Positions 1-5,858 of a DNA stretch of 5,858 bases are shown in pieces. The DNA is from Aquamicrobium sp. Its GTDB lineage: Bacteria; Pseudomonadota; Alphaproteobacteria; Rhizobiales; Rhizobiaceae. The stretch is taken from the NCBI GenBank assembly GCA_014860725.1, contig JACZJD010000102.1, positions 1 through 5,858 of the forward strand, in the 5' to 3' direction. Each line of letters opens with the position of its first letter. The first letter of the stretch is position 1. Made by a program: the position numbers and the translations under genes. Under the pieces are notes generated by a model. It was not told the DNA's origin. It made no database searches and saw only the letters and a program-made list of their open reading frames with translations.

Positions 1-71
1 CCGCTTTCCCTTGCCCGGCCATGAAGGCGGATGGCCCTTTCCAGGGCCTCCGTCGGATCGGCGGCTTGCAC
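1..71 (-). CDS. Possible 5' end of a divergent gene of unknown function (partial)
   Basis: On the minus strand a GTG at bases 71-69 opens a stop-free frame to the left edge, 23 codons in all. It reads as a plausible N-terminus, MQAADPTEALERAIRLHGRA and onward. A purine-rich stretch (GGGGGAGGAG on the minus strand, about bases 80-89) lies 8 bases upstream of the GTG at a suitable ribosome-binding distance. The translation looks like the start of an amphipathic helix, but I recognise no family. The competing reading is that the tape-measure gene of the tail cluster ends here on the plus strand. The plus frames stop at 22-24, 126-128 and 200-202, and none ends in a sequence I recognise as that protein. 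With so little sequence this is a tentative call. Confidence 0.3.
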   Translation of the reverse strand, partial: MQAADPTEALERAIRLHGRARES

Positions 72-96
72 GCGACTGTCTCCTCCCCCGTGCCGC

Positions 97-137
97 TGGA
101 TCGCTTCATGGTTTCACGGAAACGCTGAAGCGATCTA
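97..137 (+). other. Stem-loop 1 of the leader element
   Basis: GATCGCTTCA (99-108) pairs perfectly with TGAAGCGATC (126-135). It is extended outward by a G-T pair (98/136) and a T-A pair (97/137). After a 2x2 internal loop (109-110 against 124-125), GTTTC (111-115) pairs with GAAAC (119-123) around the triloop ACG. The result is a 17-pair hairpin. A run of five T follows only 8 bases after the stem. A Rho-independent terminator for transcription from upstream is therefore possible, but the spacing is poor. Confidence 0.75.
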
Positions 138-152
138 TCCCCTTGTTTTTAC

Positions 153-196
153 GCAATTTCGGACGGAAAACCGCTTCGCACTTTTCCTGGAATTGC
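153..196 (+). other. Stem-loop 2 of the leader element
   Basis: GCAATTTCG (153-161) pairs with TGGAATTGC (188-196), counting two G-T wobbles. After a 3-base bulge (162-164), GGAAAA (165-170) pairs with TTTTCC (182-187) around an 11-base loop. The stem ends 5 bases before the Shine-Dalgarno sequence of the distal tail gene. It could affect mRNA stability or access to the leader, but it does not itself sequester the ribosome-binding site. Confidence 0.65.
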
Positions 197-201
197 TCCT
201 A

Positions 202-208
202 GCGGAGG
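202..208 (+). promoter_or_regulatory. Ribosome-binding site of the distal tail gene
   Basis: GCGGAGG lies 5 bases upstream of the ATG at 214. It decides the start of the distal tail gene. The same frame is open further upstream, with an ATG at 31, but that route would translate straight through both palindromes and yield 61 residues unlike the family. Confidence 0.8.
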
Positions 209-213
209 CCGAC

Positions 214-855
214 ATGGACAGCTTTCACGAGGTCCGCTTTCCAGTCGCCGTCTCGTTCGGCGCGACCGGCGGGCCGGAACGGCGGGTCGAGATCGTCGCG
301 CTCACCTCCGGGCGGGAGAAGCGCAATCTCCGCTTCGCGCAGTCGCGCCGGCACTTCGACGCCGGCACCGGCGTGCGCTCGCTCGACGACCTCTACGAGA
401 TCGTCGCGTTCTTCGAGGCGCGCCGCGGCTCCTGTCACGGTTTCCGCTTCCGCGATCCGTTCGACATGAAGTCGTGCGCGCCGGGGGCGGCGGTGTCGCC
501 GGGCGATCAGGTGCTGGGGACCGGCGACGGCGAGACCGCCGCATTCCAGCTGGTCAAGCACTATGGCGAGGGTGGGGACGCCTACCGGCGCACCATCGCG
601 AAGCCCGTCGAGGGCAGCGTGCGCGTGGCGGTCGCCGGCGTCGAGCAGTCCGCGCCGGATGCGTTCAGCGTCGATCACGCGACCGGGATCGTGACCTTCT
701 CGCCGGGCGCGGTTCCGCCGCCGGGTGCCGGGGTGACGGCGGGCTTCGAGTTCGACGTGCCGGCGCGCTTCGACGCGGAGCGCATCGCCATCAGCCTGTC
801 GGGCTTCAAGGCCGGGCAGATCCCCTCCATCCCGATCGTCGAGATCGAACCATGA
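214..855 (+). CDS. Distal tail protein, DUF2460 family (GTA g12-like)
   Basis: This is a 213-residue protein of the DUF2460/TIGR02217 family, equivalent to RcGTA g12. In the family it forms the distal tail ring that caps the tail tube and holds the hub. Supporting motifs are the N-terminal FHEVRFP (residues 4-10), SGREKRNLRFAQSRRHFDAG (32-51), FEARRGSCHGFRFRDPFD (67-84), GTGDGETAAFQLVKHYG (102-118), a YRRTIAKPV strand near 125, and a C-terminal IPSIPIVEIEP end. The length matches the family's usual roughly 210 residues. The start at 214 is chosen because of the GCGGAGG site and because family members begin just before the FHE.RFP motif. The stop TGA overlaps the ATG of the hub gene as ATGA, so the two are probably translationally coupled. 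Codon usage is like its neighbours. The family call is firm; whether it belongs to a working GTA or a prophage tail cannot be told from this gene alone. Confidence 0.93.
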   Translation: MDSFHEVRFPVAVSFGATGGPERRVEIVALTSGREKRNLRFAQSRRHFDAGTGVRSLDDLYEIVAFFEARRGSCHGFRFRDPFDMKSCAPGAAVSPGDQVLGTGDGETAAFQLVKHYGEGGDAYRRTIAKPVEGSVRVAVAGVEQSAPDAFSVDHATGIVTFSPGAVPPPGAGVTAGFEFDVPARFDAERIAISLSGFKAGQIPSIPIVEIEP

Positions 856-1739
856 GCGATTTTTCTCCGGATTTTCGCGCGCATCTCGAACGCGACTGCA
901 CGACGCTGTGCCATTGCTGGCGCGTGACGCGCCGGGACGGCCGCGTCTTCGGCTTCACCGACCATGACAGGCGGCTGACCGTCGCGGGGCAGGACTACGA
1001 GCCGCAGAGCGGCTTCAGCCAGACCGAGGCGCGCGCGTCGTTCGGCATGGCGGTCGATGCCGTCGATGTCGAGGGAGCGCTGTCCTCGGACGTGCTGACC
1101 GAGGCGGACATCGCCGCCGGCCTCTACGACGGGGCCGTGGTGGAGACGCTGTTGGTCAACTGGCGGGAGCCGGCGCAGTTCGCGCCGGTCCGCAAGGCCG
1201 CGATCGGCAGGATCGTGCGGGCGGACGGCCGCTTCGTCGCGGAGCTCGAAAGCGTGGCCGCGAGCCTCGACCGGCCGAACGGACGCTATCTGCGCCGCGG
1301 CTGCGACGCGCGCCTCGGCGATGCACGCTGCGGGGTGGACCTCGGCAGCGGCAACTACAGCGGCGCGGGCGAGGTGCTTGCCGTCACCGCACCGGGGCGG
1401 ATTCGCGTCGGAGGGCTGTCCTCCTTCGGGGCGGGGTGGTTTGCCTTCGGCGAGATCGTCTTTGCCGGCGAGGCATCGGCCGGGCGTCCGGTGCCGGTGG
1501 TCGAGCATGTGAGGGAGGCAGACGACGTCTATCTCACCCTGCCGGCGGACGGGGCGATGCCGTCGCCGGGCGCGGCGTTCACCATCGTCGCCGGTTGCGA
1601 CAAGCGGTTCGCGACCTGCAAGGCGAAGTTCTCCAACGCCCTGAATTTCAGGGGCTTTCCGCATCTTCCGGGCAACGATGCCGCCTATGCCTATGTCACC
1701 GACGGCATGGTGTTCGACGGCGGAGCGCTGGTGGAATGA
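852..1739 (+). CDS. Tail hub protein, DUF2163 / phage BR0599-like family (GTA g13-like)
   Basis: This is a 295-residue protein, equivalent to RcGTA g13, the hub below the distal tail ring. An N-terminal DUF2163 region carries TTLCHCWRVTRRDG (17-30), GFTDHDRRL (34-42) and LVNWREP (101-107). The C-terminal BR0599-like region carries RRGCDARLGDARCG (148-161) and GCDKRFATCKAKFSNALNF (248-266), followed by RGFPHLPGND (267-276). Cysteines 151, 160, 249 and 256 form a four-cysteine set that resembles the iron-sulfur cluster site of the lambda tail-tip protein gpL; a cluster is inferred by analogy, not shown. The start overlaps the previous stop (ATGA, 852-855). The frame is open far upstream, but that stretch is a shadow of the distal tail gene. 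The Shine-Dalgarno sequence is weak (GAG at 841-843), fitting coupled reinitiation. Confidence 0.93.
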   Translation: MSDFSPDFRAHLERDCTTLCHCWRVTRRDGRVFGFTDHDRRLTVAGQDYEPQSGFSQTEARASFGMAVDAVDVEGALSSDVLTEADIAAGLYDGAVVETLLVNWREPAQFAPVRKAAIGRIVRADGRFVAELESVAASLDRPNGRYLRRGCDARLGDARCGVDLGSGNYSGAGEVLAVTAPGRIRVGGLSSFGAGWFAFGEIVFAGEASAGRPVPVVEHVREADDVYLTLPADGAMPSPGAAFTIVAGCDKRFATCKAKFSNALNFRGFPHLPGNDAAYAYVTDGMVFDGGALVE

Positions 1740-2188
1740 CCGGGCAAGAGACCACATCGCCGGCCGCTGCCGCGATCCTCGCCGAAGCGGAGACCTGGCT
1801 CGGCACGCCCTATCGCCATCAGGGCTCGCGCAAGGGCGTGGGCTGCGACTGCCTCGGCCTCGTGCGCGGCATCTGGCGGGCGGTCTACGGGCAGGAGCCG
1901 GAGGCGCCCGGACCCTATTCGCCCGACTGGGCCGAGGCGGGGAGCGGCGATCCGCTGCTCGATGCCGCGCAGCGGCATTGCAGGGAGAAGCCTGCCTCGG
2001 CGATGGTGCCGGGCGACCTCATCGTCTTCCGCTGGCGCGCGCATCATGCGGCGAAGCATCTGGGCATCGCCATCAGCGCCGACCGCTTCCTGCACGCCTA
2101 TGAGGGCCATGCCGTGATGGTGTCGCCGCTCATCCCGCAATGGCGGCGCAAGATCGCCGGCGTCTTCGCCTTTCCCGATCTCGGATAG
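1736..2188 (+). CDS. NlpC/P60 phage cell-wall peptidase (GTA g14-like)
   Basis: This 150-residue protein is of the phage NlpC/P60 type (TIGR02219-like), equivalent to RcGTA g14. In the family it is a cysteine peptidase that cleaves peptidoglycan stem peptides so the tail can cross the recipient wall. The catalytic Cys39 sits in GCDCLGLVRG (36-45). The His is H108 in KHLGIA, and the third polar residue is H120 in FLHAYEG, 12 residues later as expected, so the triad looks intact. WLGTPYRHQG (21-30) is the conserved N-terminal element. Length matches the family. There is no signal peptide or membrane segment, consistent with assembly into the tail rather than export. The start is on an ATGA overlap (1736-1739) with GGAG at 1722-1725. 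It ends in TAG, unlike the two upstream genes that end in TGA, and shares its frame with the downstream megatron gene. Confidence 0.93.
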   Translation: MTGQETTSPAAAAILAEAETWLGTPYRHQGSRKGVGCDCLGLVRGIWRAVYGQEPEAPGPYSPDWAEAGSGDPLLDAAQRHCREKPASAMVPGDLIVFRWRAHHAAKHLGIAISADRFLHAYEGHAVMVSPLIPQWRRKIAGVFAFPDLG

Positions 2189-2191
2189 GAC

Positions 2192-5100
2192 ATGTCCACA
2201 GTCATCCTGCAATCCGCCGGTGCGTTCATCGGCAGCATCTTCGGCCCGGTCGGCAGCGCCATCGGCTCGGCGCTCGGCGCCATGGCGGGCTACGCCATCG
2301 ACCGCAGCCTGATCGAGAGCACGAGGCGCATCGAGGGGCCGCGTCTTTCCACGATGCGGCCGTTCCTGGCCGAGGAAGGCGCGCCGATCGCGCGCGTCTA
2401 CGGCACGGCGCGGGTGAGCGGCAACATCATCTGGGCGACCCGCTTCGAGGAGGCCCGCCATTCGGAGCGGCAGGGCGGCAAGGGCGGCGGCCCCAAGGTG
2501 ACGACCTACAGCTATTTCGCCAACGTCGCCTTCGCGCTGTGCGAGGGCGAGATCGCCTGCGTGCGCCGCGTGTGGGCCGACGGGCGCGAACTCGACCTCG
2601 ACGAGGTGACGCTGCGCGTCCATCGCGGGAGCGAGGACCAAGAGGCCGATCCGCTGATCGAGGCGAGGCAGGGCGCGGGCAACGCGCCGGCCTATCGCGG
2701 CGTCGCCTATGCCGTGCTGGAGCGCTTTCCGCTCGGCGACTACGGCAACCGCATCCCGCAGTTCCAGTTCGAGGTGATCCGGCCGGCCGGGCGTCTCCAC
2801 CGCCAGATCCGGTCGGTGGCGCTGCTGCCCGGATCGACCGAATACGGCCTGCTGCCGCGCCCCGCCACCTACAGGGCAGGGCCGGGCGACACCCGCGCGC
2901 TCAACCGCAACATGCTGCATGCGCCGTCCGACATCGTCGCCTCGCTCGACGAGTTGCAGGCGCTGTGCCCGAACCTTGAGGAGATCGCGGTGATCGTCGC
3001 CTGGTTCGGCGACGACCTGCGCGCAGGCGCCTGCACGCTGCGACCGAAGGTGGTGGACAACGCGTCCTCCGGCTGGTCGGAGGCGTGGCGGGTCTCCGGC
3101 CTGACGCGGCAGCAGGCATCGACGGTGAGCGTCGTGGACGGGGCGTCGAGCTATGGCGGGACGCCTTCCGACGCCTCGGTGGCGGCGTGCATCGCCGAGA
3201 TAAGGAGGAGGGGGCTGAAGATCGCGCTCTATCCGTTCGTGATGATGGACGTCGCGCCCGGCAACGCGCTTCCCGATCCCTATGGCGGCGAAAGCCAGCC
3301 GGCCTTTCCCTGGCGCGGCCGCATCACCTGCGATCCGGCGCCGGGGCAGGCGGGGACGGCCGACAGGACGGGCGCGGCGCGGACGCAGGTGACGTCGTTC
3401 TGCGGGTTCGCGATGCCCGGCAACTTTCCGGTCTCCGGCGGTGCGGTGGGCTTTTCCGGCTCCGGCTCGGACTGGGGATACCGGCGCTTCGTGCTGCACT
3501 ACGCCCATCTAGCCGCGGCGGCCGGCGGCGTAGACACCTTCCTCATCGGTTCGGAACTGAGGGGGCTGACCACGCTGCGCGACGAGACGGGGGCGTTTCC
3601 CTTCGTCGCGGCGCTGCGCCAGCTCGCAGGGGAGGCGAGGTCCATTCTCGGCCCGCACGCCGACATCACCTACGGCGCGGATTGGAGCGAGTATTTCGGC
3701 CACCAGCCGGACGACGGCTCGGGCGACGTCTGCTTCCACCTCGATCCGCTGTGGTCCGATCCGGCGATCAGCGCGGTCGGGATCGACAACTACATGCCGC
3801 TCTCCGACTGGCGCGACGGCGACTATGCCGGCGGCAACCCGGACGGGTTCCGCGGACCCTACGACCCGCAGGGCCTGCGCGGCCAGATCGCGGCGGGCGA
3901 GGGGTTTGATTGGTACTATGCCGGGACGGCGGCCCGCTACGCGCGCGTCCGTTCGCCGATCTCGGACGGCGCTCATGACAAACCGTGGGTGTTCCGGCCC
4001 AAGGACCTCGTCTCGTGGTGGCAGAACCGGCATTATGACCGCGTCGGCGGCGTCGAGGCACCGGCGCCCACGGCATGGCAGCCGGGCTCGAAGCCGATCC
4101 GCTTCACGGAGCTGGGTTGCCCCGCCGTGGACAAGGGGCCGAACCAGCCGAACGTGTTTCCCGATGCCAAGTCGTCGGAGAACGAGCTGCCCTATTTCTC
4201 CTCGGGCGGCCGCAGCGATCTGGCGCAGGCGCGCTTCCTGCAGGCGCATTTCGACCACTGGAACCCGGAAAGCCCTTATTTCAAGCCGGAATCCAACCCA
4301 GTCTCCGCCGTCTATGGCGGCAGGATGGTCGATCCGGCGGGCATCTGCGTATGGGCCTGGGATGCGCGGCCGTTTCCGGCCTTTCCGGCGCTCGCCGCGA
4401 CATGGCGCGACGGCGACAACTGGCATCGCGGCCACTGGCTGAACGGCCGGCTCTCGACCGTGCCGACCGGCGATCTCGCCGCGGCGATCCTGGCGGATCA
4501 CGGGCTCGAAGGCATCGACGCGACGCAGGCGGGCGGCAGTGTCGCCGGATATGTCGTCGATGCGCCGACGACCGCGCGGGCGGCGCTGGAGCCTCTCGCC
4601 GATCTCTGCGGCCTCGGCGTCCGCGACGACAACGGCACGCTGCTGCTCTACGACGGGATGCTGACGGGCGCGGCTGCCGTCGAACTGCCGGCGCTGGTCG
4701 TCGAGGAGGGCGGTACGACCGTGGAGCGCACCCGCGCCACCGACCGGGACGTGCCGCGCGAGGTCGAGCTCGCCTTCGCCGATCCGTTCCGGGATTATCA
4801 GTCGGCGATCTCGCGCGCCACGCAACCGGGCGAGGCCGGCGGCGCCAGCGAGACGCTGGCCTTCCCCGGATGCCTCGAGGCGGGCGCGGCCGAGGCGCTT
4901 CTGTCGGACTGGGCGCAGCGCCGCCGCGCGGCGCGCGAGACGGTCGGCTTCTCGGTGCCTGCGGCACAGGTCGATGTCGCGCCGGGGGCGCTGGTGTCGC
5001 TTCCGGGCGAGGCCGGCATGCGCGAATACCTCGTCACGGAAGTCGAGGTGGGGCTGACCAGACGGGCGAGCGCGCGCGGCATTGCGCGCGCCATGCCGAC

Positions 5101-5858
5101 GCCCTGGCGCTCCGGCCTGATGGCGCCGACGGTCGCGCGACCGGCGCTCGTCGGTGCGCCGCACGCGCTGCTGCTCGATCTGCCGATGCTGCCCGGCGCG
5201 ACGGCCGCGCACGAGCAGTTCAAGGTGGCGGCATTCGCCCGCCCGTGGCGCAGCCAACTCGTCTATTCCTCGCCGCAGGAGGCAGGCTACGTCCATGCGG
5301 CGCCGGCGGTCCTCGGAGAGATCGTTTCGGCCTCGGCGGGCATGTTCGAGGGGCGGATCGACCGTGTCGGGACAATCACCGTCGCGCTCTATGGCGGGGC
5401 GCTGGCGAGCGTGGCGAAGACCGCACTCCTCAACGGTGCCAACACGGCGGCGATCCGTGCCGACAACGGCGCATGGGAGATCGTGCAGTTCGGCGAGGCC
5501 GAGGAGGTCGCGCCCGCCGTCTGGAAGCTGGGCGCGCTGCTGCGCGGGCAGCTCGGAACGGTGGATGCCGCGCGGGCGGGAGCCTCGCCCGGCGCGCCCT
5601 TCGTGTTCCTCGACGAGGCGGTGGTGAAGGCGGGGCTGATGCCGGAGCAGGCCGGCATCGCCCTGAACTGGCGGATCGGGCCAGCGGGAAAGGATTTCGG
5701 CGGGCCGAACTTCCTGACGCTCGTCGCCGCCGGAGGCATCAGGGCGCGGCTGCCGCTATCGCCGGTGCATCTGCGGCTGGCGCGGCGACCGAACGGCGAC
5801 GCCGAGCTGAAATGGGTCCGGCGCGGGCGCATCGACGCCGATTCCTGGCTCGGCGAGG
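2192..5858 (+). CDS. Megatron tail-tip protein with GTA TIM-barrel domain (GTA g15-like), 3' end cut by window
   Basis: The frame is open for 1222 codons to the right edge; family members are usually about 1300 residues, so perhaps 60-100 are missing. Equivalent to RcGTA g15, it is the largest tail-tip protein, contacting the recipient envelope. Residues 9-37 form a hydrophobic glycine-rich segment. Residues 63-121 carry the tip-protein motifs RVYGTARVSGNIIWATRFEE (68-87) and TTYSYFANVAFALCEGEI (104-121). The GTA TIM-barrel-like domain spans roughly 427-755, with LIGSELRGLT (Glu455), YGADWSEYFG (Glu500) and RFTELGCPAVDKGPNQPNVF (Glu640). A phage-tail_3-like region follows at roughly 850-950, and the window ends in a C-terminal RRGRIDADSW motif. 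The start ATG lies 3 bases after the peptidase stop and has only a poor Shine-Dalgarno sequence (AGGA directly adjacent), so translation probably depends on coupling. TIM-barrel enzyme activity is unproven. The frame reads without frameshift and looks intact. Confidence 0.93.
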   Translation, partial: MSTVILQSAGAFIGSIFGPVGSAIGSALGAMAGYAIDRSLIESTRRIEGPRLSTMRPFLAEEGAPIARVYGTARVSGNIIWATRFEEARHSERQGGKGGGPKVTTYSYFANVAFALCEGEIACVRRVWADGRELDLDEVTLRVHRGSEDQEADPLIEARQGAGNAPAYRGVAYAVLERFPLGDYGNRIPQFQFEVIRPAGRLHRQIRSVALLPGSTEYGLLPRPATYRAGPGDTRALNRNMLHAPSDIVASLDELQALCPNLEEIAVIVAWFGDDLRAGACTLRPKVVDNASSGWSEAWRVSGLTRQQASTVSVVDGASSYGGTPSDASVAACIAEIRRRGLKIALYPFVMMDVAPGNALPDPYGGESQPAFPWRGRITCDPAPGQAGTADRTGAARTQVTSFCGFAMPGNFPVSGGAVGFSGSGSDWGYRRFVLHYAHLAAAAGGVDTFLIGSELRGLTTLRDETGAFPFVAALRQLAGEARSILGPHADITYGADWSEYFGHQPDDGSGDVCFHLDPLWSDPAISAVGIDNYMPLSDWRDGDYAGGNPDGFRGPYDPQGLRGQIAAGEGFDWYYAGTAARYARVRSPISDGAHDKPWVFRPKDLVSWWQNRHYDRVGGVEAPAPTAWQPGSKPIRFTELGCPAVDKGPNQPNVFPDAKSSENELPYFSSGGRSDLAQARFLQAHFDHWNPESPYFKPESNPVSAVYGGRMVDPAGICVWAWDARPFPAFPALAATWRDGDNWHRGHWLNGRLSTVPTGDLAAAILADHGLEGIDATQAGGSVAGYVVDAPTTARAALEPLADLCGLGVRDDNGTLLLYDGMLTGAAAVELPALVVEEGGTTVERTRATDRDVPREVELAFADPFRDYQSAISRATQPGEAGGASETLAFPGCLEAGAAEALLSDWAQRRRAARETVGFSVPAAQVDVAPGALVSLPGEAGMREYLVTEVEVGLTRRASARGIARAMPTPWRSGLMAPTVARPALVGAPHALLLDLPMLPGATAAHEQFKVAAFARPWRSQLVYSSPQEAGYVHAAPAVLGEIVSASAGMFEGRIDRVGTITVALYGGALASVAKTALLNGANTAAIRADNGAWEIVQFGEAEEVAPAVWKLGALLRGQLGTVDAARAGASPGAPFVFLDEAVVKAGLMPEQAGIALNWRIGPAGKDFGGPNFLTLVAAGGIRARLPLSPVHLRLARRPNGDAELKWVRRGRIDADSWLGE

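Larger units (their letters stand above)
97..196. repeat. RIME-like intergenic element with two palindromes
   Basis: A 100-base block holds two consecutive imperfect palindromes, 97-137 and 153-196, joined by a short pyrimidine-rich linker ending in five T (146-150). It is visibly less GC-rich than the flanking genes and carries no convincing reading frame. The architecture (about 100 bp, two large palindromes, intergenic) and sequence flavour, for example the ACGGAAAACCGC core and the GGAATTGC end, match my recollection of RIME1-type elements dispersed in rhizobial genomes. The palindromes are directly visible; the family name is from memory. Such elements are thought to be non-autonomous and to act, if at all, through RNA or DNA structure between genes. 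Here it lies 6 bases before the ribosome-binding site of the distal tail gene. Confidence 0.65.

Noticed and set aside
11..202. 63-codon plus-strand frame covering the leader
   Set aside because: It runs through both palindromes, has no ribosome-binding site and no recognisable motif.
138..213. Promoter or CtrA-type regulatory site upstream of the distal tail gene
   Set aside because: I could see no convincing -35/-10 pair and no TTAA-N7-TTAA motif between the first hairpin and the start codon.
675..1757. 360-codon minus-strand open frame opposite the hub gene
   Set aside because: A compositional shadow of the GC-rich hub gene; the translation has no recognisable family signature, while the plus strand gives a clear DUF2163 protein.
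2140..2979. 279-codon plus-strand frame overlapping the start of the megatron
   Set aside because: Arginine-rich low-complexity translation in a shifted frame; the megatron frame through the same bases carries conserved tail-protein motifs.
5070..5092. Alternating GC-rich stretch with short inverted repeats (GCGCGCGG / GCGCGCGC)
   Set aside because: It lies inside the megatron coding sequence and encodes ordinary Ala/Arg codons; expected by composition at this GC content.
1691..5296. Two very long abutting minus-strand open frames (605 and 595 codons) separated by one stop at 3509-3511
   Set aside because: They are codon-aligned with the peptidase and megatron genes and stay open because the sense strand almost never uses TTA, CTA or TCA. 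The single stop is the antisense of a CTA leucine codon in the megatron. The translations are arginine-, alanine- and proline-rich with no recognisable motif.

Overview
The window is a short, GC-rich, plus-strand run of four tightly packed genes. Together they form the tail-tip (baseplate/hub) module of a gene transfer agent (GTA) or GTA-like siphovirus tail. The order is distal tail protein (DUF2460), hub protein (DUF2163/BR0599-like), NlpC/P60 phage cell-wall peptidase, then a very large 'megatron' tail protein with a GTA TIM-barrel domain. This is the order of genes g12-g13-g14-g15 in the Rhodobacter capsulatus GTA. The families were recognised from conserved motifs read in the translations; no database search was run.

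The host is most likely an alphaproteobacterium of the Rhizobiales (Mesorhizobium/Phyllobacteriaceae-like). The gene content and order are typical of alphaproteobacterial GTAs. The codons strongly prefer G or C in third position. The intergenic leader carries a two-palindrome element that looks like the Rhizobium-specific intergenic mosaic elements (RIME). That assignment is from memory and is not verified.

Layout. Bases 1-96 hold no confidently identified gene; a divergent minus-strand gene may begin at base 71, and an upstream plus-strand frame ends at base 24. Bases 97-196 hold two tandem imperfect hairpins (97-137 and 153-196). A good Shine-Dalgarno site (202-208) then leads into the distal tail gene (214-855). 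The hub gene (852-1739) and the peptidase gene (1736-2188) each start on an ATGA overlap with the preceding stop. The megatron gene starts at 2192, three bases after the amber stop of the peptidase gene and in the same frame, and runs off the right edge at 5858. The coding part is essentially gap-free and looks like one translationally coupled transcript.

Functional picture, known from the family: the distal tail protein closes the tail tube. The hub protein and megatron build the conical tip. The peptidase locally opens peptidoglycan, and the megatron contacts and penetrates the recipient envelope. No gene here is of unknown family. The least expected features are the RIME-like element where the tape-measure gene (g11) would normally adjoin, the glycine-zipper N-terminus of the megatron, and the single in-frame amber codon between peptidase and megatron. 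I did not find an undescribed system.
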